Part shown: piece after piece, positions 6,620 through 12,198 of the stretch
Numbering within the stretch: the stretch's first letter is position 1
Layout: each line of letters opens with the position of its first letter
Source of the DNA: Chloroflexota bacterium
GTDB taxonomy: Bacteria; Chloroflexota; Anaerolineae; Anaerolineales; UBA4823
Length of the DNA stretch: 12,198 nt
Direction of reading: 5' to 3'
Assembly (NCBI GenBank): GCA_012798185.1
Contig: JAAZNS010000182.1
Location: 1 to 12,198, forward strand
Program-made: the position numbers and the translations under genes
The notes under the pieces: model-generated
Databases searched by the model: none
What the model saw: only the letters and a program-made list of their open reading frames with translations
Told to the model about the DNA's origin: nothing

Positions 6620-6657
6620 CGAATTGCGTTAATTTCCGCGCAATTCGTTTTTTTTTT
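6620..6657 (+). terminator. Rho-independent terminator of paralog 2
   Basis: CGAATTGCG (6620-6628) and CGCAATTCG (6639-6647) form a perfect 9-bp stem with a 10-nt loop, followed directly by ten T residues (6648-6657). It lies 36 bp after the stop codon of paralog 2 and just before the uvrA promoter. Confidence 0.9.
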
Positions 6658-6679
6658 ATCCTAATAAATAAAACAAATG

Positions 6680-6688
6680 TGCTATAAT
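6680..6688 (+). promoter_or_regulatory. Extended -10 promoter of uvrA
   Basis: TGCTATAAT provides an extended -10 with the consensus hexamer at 6683-6688. No convincing -35 box is present at the expected distance. The leader would be about 45 nt. I see no LexA-type GAAC-N4-GTTC site near it, so damage control by such a box is not supported. Confidence 0.5.
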
Positions 6689-6738
6689 TATTTTTTTGTC
6701 CGAGAAAAATAAATAAATTCTTTTACCTGGAATCGTTT

Positions 6739-9645
6739 ATGACATCAAATGTAATTCGCGTGGTTGGCGCCCGCGTTCACAATCTCAAAAATATTACTGT
6801 TGAAATACCCCGCGATAAACTGGTTGTGATTACTGGTTTATCCGGTTCGGGAAAATCTTCACTGGCGTTTGATACGATTTTTGCCGAAGGGCAACGCCGC
6901 TACGTTGAATCGCTTTCCGCTTATGCCCGGCAATTCTTGGGGCAAATGGAAAAACCCGATGTAGATACTATCGAGGGGTTATCGCCGGCGGTTTCCATTG
7001 ATCAAAAAGGGGTATCGCATAATCCCCGCTCTACAGTAGGAACTGTAACGGAAATCTATGATTACTTACGCCTGCTATTTGCCCGGATAGGAATTCCCCA
7101 TTGCCCGGAATGCGGCAGGGAAGTGGTCCGTCAATCGGCACAGGAAATTGTGGACGCTGTGGAAGCTTTACCAGAAGGATCACGGCTGCTAATCCTTTCA
7201 CCGCTTGTGCGCGGGCGAAAGGGAACCCACCAATCCATATTGGAAGAAATCCGTAAATCCGGCTTTGTACGCGCCAGGGTAGATGGCGTTGTTTATGAGC
7301 TGGATGAAGATATCCAAATGGACCGCTATAAGATTCATACCATTGAAGCGGTGGTGGACCGTTTGATAATTCATAAGCACGAAAACCGCGAGGATGCCAG
7401 TACTTCCCGAACCCGATTAACCGATTCGATCGAAACTGCATTGAAATTTGGGGACGGTTATCTTACGGTTAATGTAACGCCGGGCGCCTCCTCTGATTCC
7501 GTTGCTGCAGAAGAACCCCGCGATATCCATTTTTCGGAACACCTGGCATGCCCCGAACATGGTATAAGTCTGCCGGAAATCGAGCCGCGTACGTTTTCTT
7601 TCAATACGCCGCATGGCGCCTGTCCGGAATGTCAGGGTTTGGGTGGAAAATTGGAAATCGATCCAGATTTATTGATTCCGGATTCCGATTTATCAATCAA
7701 TGAAGGTGCTATTGCCGCGCAGGAATGGAATGGGCCGCGTGAAGAGGGCGGTTATTACTGGCAGGCGCTCGAAGCAGCTGCTCGTGAGTTCCATATCGAT
7801 CTTTCTACCCCGGTGAACAATCTGCCCAAAGAAAAATTGGACGTTATTTTATATGGCACCCGCGGGCAGGAAGTTACTATTCATTATAAAAGCGCAGAAG
7901 GGCGGCAGGCAACTTTCAAAGCCGCCTTCGAAGGTGTAATCAATAACCTTCAGCGCCGGTATAACGAAACAAATTCCGAATATATAAGAGAACGCATTTC
8001 AGAGTTCATGAGCGAGCGGGTATGCCCGAGCTGTAATGGGGCGAGATTAAGGCGGGAAGCGCTGGCGGCAACTGTGGATGGTGTGGATATCATCCAGATC
8101 ACCCGCTGGCCGGTACTGCGCATTATGGACTGGGTGGAACGGCTGGCTGGACCTAACACTCCCTTAAATTCCCGCCAACAGGCAATTGCCGAACGTATTT
8201 TGAAGGAAATTTCAGCGCGCTTGGGTTTTCTGGTAAATGTTGGGCTGGATTACCTGACCCTGGAGCGCACCGCCGGGTCGCTTTCGGGCGGTGAGGCGCA
8301 GCGCATCCGCTTGGCAACGCAGATCGGCTCACACCTGATGGGTGTACTCTACGTGCTGGATGAGCCTTCGATTGGCTTGCACCCGCGTGATAATACACGC
8401 CTGCTGAATACCCTAAAAGGTTTACGCGATCTGGGTAATACCGTGCTGGTGGTAGAGCATGACGAGGAGACAATCCGTACTGCCGATTGGGTGCTGGATC
8501 TAGGCCCCGGCGCAGGGGAGCATGGCGGGTATTTGGTAAGTCAAGGACGGGTAGAAGATATCATTGACAATTCACAATCGCTAACCGGCGCATACTTATC
8601 GGGCAGGCTGAAAGTGCCCATTCCGGCAAAAAGGCGCACCGGTAATGGTAAAGTTCTAACGATAATTGGCGCACGGGAAAATAACTTAAAGAACATCGAT
8701 GTGCGCATCCCGCTAGGGAAACTGGTTTGCATTACGGGAGTATCCGGTTCGGGAAAATCGACTTTAATGGTGGAAATACTTTATAAAGCGCTGGCACGGC
8801 AGCTCTATAATTCACACACAATCCCCGGAGAACACGAGCGCATCGAAGGTCTAGAACATATCGATAAAATCATCAATATCGACCAGTCACCTATAGGACG
8901 CACACCGCGTTCCAACCCAGGCACTTATACCAGCCTTTTCGACCAAATCCGCACCCTGTTTGCGGATTTACCCGAGAGCAAAGTGCGCGGATATAAGCCA
9001 GGACGTTTCTCTTTCAATGTCCACGGCGGGCGCTGTGAAGCCTGCCAGGGTCAGGGGCAACTGCGCATCGAAATGCAGTTCCTGCCGGATGTGTATGTCC
9101 CTTGTGATGTATGCCACGGAGCGCGTTTTAACCGGGAAACGCTGCAAGTGCGTTTTAAAGATTACAACATTGCCGATGTGTTGGATATGACGGTGGACCA
9201 GGCATTAGATGTATTCTCTGCGTTCCAGAGCATGGTCAACAAACTGAAGACTTTGCAGGAGGTCGGTTTGGGGTATATCCGCATTGGGCAGCCGGCGACT
9301 ACTCTATCGGGCGGCGAAGCACAGCGGGTAAAGCTGGCGCGTGAGCTATCCAAGCGCTCTACCGGGCGTACTATGTATGTGCTGGATGAGCCGTCGGTGG
9401 GATTGCATGCTGCAGATGTGCATAAGCTGATCGATGTGCTGCAGCGCCTGGTCGACAGCGGCAACAGCGTCGTGATCATTGAACATAATCTGGATATCAT
9501 CAAAGTGGCAGATTACTTGATTGATTTGGGACCGGAAGGCGGTGACCGGGGCGGCGAGATCATCGCCGAGGGCACACCCGAGCAGGTTGCCCAAGTTGAA
9601 ACAAGTTTTACCGGGCAGTTTTTAAGGGGGGTTGTGGGCAGATAA
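6739..9645 (+). CDS. uvrA: Excinuclease ABC subunit UvrA
   Basis: UvrA is the damage-recognition ATPase of nucleotide excision repair; as a dimer it loads UvrB at lesions. The 968-residue product is complete and slightly longer than the usual 940 or so. ATPase I has Walker A GLSGSGKSS (33-41), signature LSGGEAQR (515-522), Walker B YVLDEPS (538-544) and His574. ATPase II has GVSGSGKST (667-675), LSGGEAQR (856-863), YVLDEPS (880-886) and His916. The C-terminal zinc module is intact (Cys766, 769, 789, 792). The first zinc site reads CPEH...CPEC (271-274, 295-298), with His in place of the second Cys. Further CPEC (122-125) and CPSC (429-432) pairs are present. ATG 6739 gives the expected N-terminus (IRVVGARVHNLKNI), although no good Shine-Dalgarno sequence precedes it. 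Confidence 0.97.
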   Translation: MTSNVIRVVGARVHNLKNITVEIPRDKLVVITGLSGSGKSSLAFDTIFAEGQRRYVESLSAYARQFLGQMEKPDVDTIEGLSPAVSIDQKGVSHNPRSTVGTVTEIYDYLRLLFARIGIPHCPECGREVVRQSAQEIVDAVEALPEGSRLLILSPLVRGRKGTHQSILEEIRKSGFVRARVDGVVYELDEDIQMDRYKIHTIEAVVDRLIIHKHENREDASTSRTRLTDSIETALKFGDGYLTVNVTPGASSDSVAAEEPRDIHFSEHLACPEHGISLPEIEPRTFSFNTPHGACPECQGLGGKLEIDPDLLIPDSDLSINEGAIAAQEWNGPREEGGYYWQALEAAAREFHIDLSTPVNNLPKEKLDVILYGTRGQEVTIHYKSAEGRQATFKAAFEGVINNLQRRYNETNSEYIRERISEFMSERVCPSCNGARLRREALAATVDGVDIIQITRWPVLRIMDWVERLAGPNTPLNSRQQAIAERILKEISARLGFLVNVGLDYLTLERTAGSLSGGEAQRIRLATQIGSHLMGVLYVLDEPSIGLHPRDNTRLLNTLKGLRDLGNTVLVVEHDEETIRTADWVLDLGPGAGEHGGYLVSQGRVEDIIDNSQSLTGAYLSGRLKVPIPAKRRTGNGKVLTIIGARENNLKNIDVRIPLGKLVCITGVSGSGKSTLMVEILYKALARQLYNSHTIPGEHERIEGLEHIDKIINIDQSPIGRTPRSNPGTYTSLFDQIRTLFADLPESKVRGYKPGRFSFNVHGGRCEACQGQGQLRIEMQFLPDVYVPCDVCHGARFNRETLQVRFKDYNIADVLDMTVDQALDVFSAFQSMVNKLKTLQEVGLGYIRIGQPATTLSGGEAQRVKLARELSKRSTGRTMYVLDEPSVGLHAADVHKLIDVLQRLVDSGNSVVIIEHNLDIIKVADYLIDLGPEGGDRGGEIIAEGTPEQVAQVETSFTGQFLRGVVGR

Positions 9646-9765
9646 CGCACATTGATCCGCGGTTTCATTTATCGTGTTTTTTAATATATTGAATGTATCA
9701 TTCATCTACCAATAATCTAAATAATTCCTCATACCCTATGATTATGAGGAGTATTTTGAATTATC

Positions 9766-9794
9766 TTGGTTTTTTTGGAGCCCAGGAGTATAAT
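9766..9794 (+). promoter_or_regulatory. Promoter in the mgtE leader
   Basis: TTGGTT (9766-9771) and a perfect TATAAT (9789-9794) are spaced by 17 bp. Initiation would fall at about 9801-9803, giving a leader of about 160 nt for mgtE that contains all the overlapping hairpins. It would also place the ATG at 9804 almost at the 5' end of the transcript. Confidence 0.5.
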
Positions 9795-9803
9795 CGCTTC
9801 GCT

Positions 9804-9899
9804 ATGAATACACATATTTATACGATTTCTCTCGCTGAATCGGAAACAGATTCTGATTCACCCGAAGACCATAGTTTAAAAACGCTGATTCCAACATAA
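9804..9899 (+). CDS. Possible acidic leader peptide of mgtE (31 codons)
   Basis: An ATG lies 9 bp after the -10 hexamer, so the message would be leaderless or nearly so. The 31-residue product has the acidic run ESETDSDSPED at residues 12-22, six of eleven residues being Asp or Glu. The stop codon at 9897-9899 directly abuts the first switch hairpin (9900). The frame is also open upstream to an ATG at 9693 (68 codons), and a TTG at 9756 has GAGGAG four bases ahead, so other starts are possible. There is no homology evidence. The acidic run is encoded partly by the inverted repeat at 9836-9860, so it could be a by-product of that structure. Confidence 0.25.
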   Translation: MNTHIYTISLAESETDSDSPEDHSLKTLIPT

Positions 9900-9935
9900 C
9901 CCTGGAATTTCGCGCGGTTAAATGCGCCTCCAGGG
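9887..9935 (+). promoter_or_regulatory. Two competing upstream hairpins of the mgtE leader switch
   Basis: Hairpin A pairs ATTCCA (9888-9893) with TGGAAT (9903-9908). Hairpin B pairs CCCTGGA (9900-9906) with TCCAGGG (9929-9935), with an inner GCGC/GCGC pairing (9912-9915 and 9924-9927). A and B share 9903-9906, so they exclude each other. B also occupies the left arm of the hairpin that hides the mgtE ribosome site, so B would act as an anti-sequester. Confidence 0.45.
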
Positions 9936-9958
9936 TAAATCTCAACTCTGGAGGCGCA
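9923..9958 (+). promoter_or_regulatory. Hairpin sequestering the mgtE Shine-Dalgarno sequence
   Basis: TGCGCCTCCAG (9923-9933) and CTGGAGGCGCA (9948-9958) are a perfect 11-bp inverted repeat with a 14-nt loop and high GC for this region. The right arm contains GGAGG (9950-9954), the ribosome-binding site placed 6 nt before the mgtE ATG at 9961. When formed, this hairpin should block mgtE translation. Its left arm is shared with the anti-sequester hairpin at 9900-9935. Confidence 0.65.
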
Positions 9959-9960
9959 AA

Positions 9961-11310
9961 ATGACCTACCCCAACACGCAAGCCATTTTATCCTTGGTGC
10001 AGGATGCGCTTGAAAAAGATGATCTGAAAAAAGCCATTCAAATCCTGCAGACTCTAAAACCCGCCGATCAAGCTGATATATTTGAAGATTTGGATGACGA
10101 AGATCAAGTTTCGCTGCTTCCTAATCTTAAAACACAAGTATCCGCAGATATTCTTGAAAATATAGAAGATGAAGACGCAGCCAGGTTAGTTGCGAAAATC
10201 CCAGAGGAGACTGCCGTGCGAATCATCAATGAGATGGAACCGGACGAGGCAGCCGACTTGCTGGGTGATATTCACCCAAAACAAGCTCAATCCATTTTAG
10301 CGCAGCTTGACAACCCGGAAGAGGTACGCCCGCTTCTCATTCACCCAGATGAAAGCGCCGGCGGTTTGATGACCTCCGAGTTTTTAGCTCTGCGCCGACG
10401 TATGACCGTGAGAGATGCATTACAGGCAGTACGCTCTTGGCAGCCTGATAAAGATCAGATTTACTATTTATTTGTTGTCGATGCAAATTTAAAATTATGC
10501 GGCGTCGTCAGCCCCCGGCAGCTGATTATCGCTGAACCGGATACGTTGATTATGGATATTATGGACCCTGATGTTATCTCGGTTAAAGCAGGCATGGATC
10601 AGGAAAAAGTAGCCGAGTTGATGCTGCGTTACGACTTATTAGCCTTGCCGGTAGTGGATGAAAATAATGTTTTACTGGGCATTATCACCATTGATGACGT
10701 GATGGATGTGGTAGTCGAAGAAGCCACTGAGGATATTCAAAAATTGGGTGGTGCCCAACCGCTTGATGAGCCATATCTGTTGACAAACGCTGCTTCGATA
10801 TTCAAGAAACGAATTAGCTGGTTATTGTTATTATTTGTTACCGAAAGCCTTACCGGAACCGTATTACGACATTTTGAGGGAGAACTTGAAGCTGTTGTAG
10901 CACTCTCGTTTTTCATTCCTCTCCTGATTGGCACTGGCGGTAATGCCGGCTCACAAACTACCAGCACTATTATCCGCGCCTTAGCAGTAGGGGATATGGA
11001 GATTGGTGATGCCCTAAAAGCGATATGGCATGAAACCAGAGTTGGGTTATTATTGGGAACGGCAATGGCAGGGGTGGCATTCATCCGCGCTCTAACCTGG
11101 GGCAGCCCCAGCACATTATCGATTACTGTTGCGCTGGCTATTTTTGTTATTGTTGTGTGGGCTAATTTGCTAGGGGCTGTGTTGCCCACACTGGCTTCGC
11201 GGTTTAAAATCGACCCGACGGTAGTCTCCGGACCAGTAATGAGCACATTGGTAGATGCAACTGGCTTGTTTATATATTTTACGATTGCTAAAGCGGTATT
11301 AGGAATCTGA
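9961..11310 (+). CDS. mgtE: Magnesium transporter MgtE
   Basis: MgtE is a dimeric Mg2+-gated channel in the cytoplasmic membrane. The 449-residue product shows the full architecture: a cytosolic N domain of helical repeats rich in acidic residues (about 15-130), a CBS pair (about 135-260, with FVVDANLKLCGVV and LPVVDENNVLLGIITIDDVMDV), a connecting helix, and a five-helix membrane domain (about 280-449). PLLIGTGGNAGSQTTSTIIRA (320-340) and VSGPVMSTLVDATGLFIYF (422-440) are family signatures. The Asp in LVDATG corresponds to the pore Asp that binds Mg2+ in the Thermus protein. I chose ATG 9961 because GGAGG lies 6 nt upstream. An in-frame ATG at 9922 has no ribosome site and lies within the hairpin. 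It is followed after 8 bp by an ABC permease gene. Confidence 0.95.
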   Translation: MTYPNTQAILSLVQDALEKDDLKKAIQILQTLKPADQADIFEDLDDEDQVSLLPNLKTQVSADILENIEDEDAARLVAKIPEETAVRIINEMEPDEAADLLGDIHPKQAQSILAQLDNPEEVRPLLIHPDESAGGLMTSEFLALRRRMTVRDALQAVRSWQPDKDQIYYLFVVDANLKLCGVVSPRQLIIAEPDTLIMDIMDPDVISVKAGMDQEKVAELMLRYDLLALPVVDENNVLLGIITIDDVMDVVVEEATEDIQKLGGAQPLDEPYLLTNAASIFKKRISWLLLLFVTESLTGTVLRHFEGELEAVVALSFFIPLLIGTGGNAGSQTTSTIIRALAVGDMEIGDALKAIWHETRVGLLLGTAMAGVAFIRALTWGSPSTLSITVALAIFVIVVWANLLGAVLPTLASRFKIDPTVVSGPVMSTLVDATGLFIYFTIAKAVLGI

Positions 11311-11318
11311 TATCAAGG

Positions 11319-12198
11319 ATGGCGGATAGAGCGATGAAAAGAAACCAGCAAATCTTTCAGACCCATCAGCGTGGGGGGCGTTTGTTTACCTGGGGGGATA
11401 TTACCGCTTTCATATTGATCGTCATATTATTTTATTTTGGCATTAGATTAGCATTTAATGCCCCAGAAGTTGTATATGGCCCTTCAATTTCATTAAAGCC
11501 TACAGCGTTACCCTGGTATACAGCCTTGTCTATAGGACGTATGCTTGCTGCATATTTACTTTCATTATTATTTACATTGGTCTATGGACGCATTGCAGCA
11601 TATAACCAGCAAGCTGAAAAGTTACTCATGCCGCTGTTAGATGTCCTTCAAAGTGTACCCATATTATCTTTCTTGCCGGTTGTGTTGTTAAGTCTGAGTG
11701 CGTTACTGCCCCAAGGTATTGCTGCTGAATTGGCATCAATAGTACTTATCTTTACGAGTCAGGCTTGGAATCTTACATTTTCCTGGTACCAGTCTTTATC
11801 CACCATACCCAAAGAGCTTCGCGAAGCGAGCAATATTTTTCGCTTGAATACATGGTTAAGATTTAAAAACCTTGAATTGCCATTTGGAATGATTAGTTTG
11901 GTGTGGAATAGTATGATGTCATGGGCGGGCGGCTGGTTCTTTTTAATGGCTGCAGAGATTTTTACGGTAGGGTCTCGTGATTTTCGTTTGGCAGGATTGG
12001 GAGCTTATTTATACGAAGCGGCTAATCAAAATGACTATACGGCAATTGCTTGGGGGTTGGGTGTGTTAATTTTTACAGTGGTGGTCATGGATCAATTAGT
12101 ATGGCGCCCTTTGATAGTTTGGTCGGAGCGGTTTAAAGTAGAAATGGTTGATACAGATATTATGCCATCATCGTGGTTTTTTGATTTGACAGGAAATG
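11319..12198 (+). CDS. Duplicated-permease ABC transporter (anion/NitT-TauT-like), 3' partial
   Basis: This open frame runs off the right edge after 293 codons. It resembles the N-terminal half of the large duplicated permeases annotated as ABC-type anion transport components, in which two permease domains are fused in one chain of about 550-600 residues. Features are a membrane helix at 28-44, a periplasmic segment (45-65), the core with LLDVLQSVPILSFLPVVLL (106-124), IVLIFTSQAWNLTFSWYQSL (141-160), the EAA-type coupling loop ELREASNIFRLNTWLRF (166-182) and WNSMMSWAGGWFFLMAAEIF (196-215). ATG 11319 lies 8 bp after the mgtE stop; ATG 11334 with GGCGGA upstream is an alternative. The tight spacing implies cotranscription with mgtE. 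The transported substrate is unknown. Confidence 0.8.
   Translation, partial: MADRAMKRNQQIFQTHQRGGRLFTWGDITAFILIVILFYFGIRLAFNAPEVVYGPSISLKPTALPWYTALSIGRMLAAYLLSLLFTLVYGRIAAYNQQAEKLLMPLLDVLQSVPILSFLPVVLLSLSALLPQGIAAELASIVLIFTSQAWNLTFSWYQSLSTIPKELREASNIFRLNTWLRFKNLELPFGMISLVWNSMMSWAGGWFFLMAAEIFTVGSRDFRLAGLGAYLYEAANQNDYTAIAWGLGVLIFTVVVMDQLVWRPLIVWSERFKVEMVDTDIMPSSWFFDLTGN

Larger units (their letters stand above)
9646..9960. other. 315-bp leader region upstream of mgtE
   Basis: No large gene lies here. In order I see a T6 tract at 9677-9682 without a convincing terminator stem for uvrA, a hairpin at 9724-9752 (TCCTCATA against TATGAGGA), a promoter at 9766-9794, a possible 31-codon leader ORF from 9804, a hairpin at 9836-9860 (TGAATCGGAA against TTCTGATTCA, one G-U pair), and three overlapping hairpins between 9887 and 9958 ending at the mgtE ribosome site. 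I searched by eye for the conserved start of an M-box (GGTGAGGCTC) and did not find it. Confidence 0.55.

Noticed and set aside
8960..9190. 76-codon plus-strand frame within uvrA
   Set aside because: It is an alternate frame over the conserved second zinc module of UvrA, with no ribosome site.
9641..9682. Terminator directly after uvrA
   Set aside because: Only a 5-bp GATAA/TTATC pairing precedes the T6 tract, separated from it by GTG; too weak to call.
9693..9899. 68-codon frame read from ATG 9693 as a protein gene
   Set aside because: There is no ribosome site before 9693, the sequence is low in complexity with no recognisable family, and a promoter lies inside the frame. Only the distal part is kept, as a possible leader peptide.
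9646..9960. M-box riboswitch upstream of mgtE
   Set aside because: The conserved core sequences expected for an M-box were not found by eye; the hairpins present are different. A covariance search would settle it.
10737..11246. 169-codon frame on the minus strand within mgtE
   Set aside because: It lies wholly opposite the conserved CBS and membrane coding region of mgtE, has no ribosome site and no family features; it is a shadow frame.
1..12198. CRISPR arrays, tRNA, rRNA, transposase genes
   Set aside because: I saw no regularly spaced direct repeats, tRNA cloverleaf signatures, rRNA segments or transposase coding regions.

Overview
The window reads as bacterial chromosome with every recognisable gene on the + strand. 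Its AT-rich intergenic stretches, moderate-GC genes and protein sequence style (a lipoprotein amino-acid binding protein with extra cysteines, a 449-residue MgtE, a duplicated-permease ABC gene, a UvrA with a CPEH zinc motif) suggest Chloroflexota, perhaps Anaerolineae. That placement is inference from impression, not a search.

Region 1 (1-1115) is the 3' part of a saccharopine/lysine dehydrogenase-like gene that begins upstream of the window. A 482-bp gap follows, holding a long hairpin (1230-1289), a good promoter (1330-1358) and a short inverted repeat. Region 2 (1598-5340) looks like one amino-acid transport operon: a binding lipoprotein, a 15-bp intercistronic hairpin, a HisM/GlnP-type permease, a GlnQ/HisP-type ATPase overlapping it, then azlC and azlD, which overlap by 4 bp and encode a branched-chain amino-acid exporter. 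Import and export genes therefore appear to share a transcript.

Region 3 (5480-6583) holds two tandem paralogs of exactly 124 residues, about 55% identical, with an STAS/SpoIIAA-like alternation of strands and helices. Each has its own extended -10 promoter with a palindrome at the likely start site. The second ends in a textbook terminator. Region 4 (6739-9645) is a complete uvrA for nucleotide excision repair, with its own extended -10 promoter.

Region 5 (9646-12198) is a magnesium-transport unit: mgtE followed after 8 bp by the first half of a duplicated-permease ABC transporter gene that runs off the window. The mgtE leader is the most interesting part. A promoter with a perfect -10 is followed almost at once by a possible 31-codon acidic leader peptide, then by three overlapping, mutually exclusive hairpins, the last of which buries the mgtE Shine-Dalgarno sequence. 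No M-box is visible. The layout suggests a translational switch, possibly one sensing Mg2+ through ribosome behaviour on the leader peptide. This is a hypothesis built from the sequence alone.
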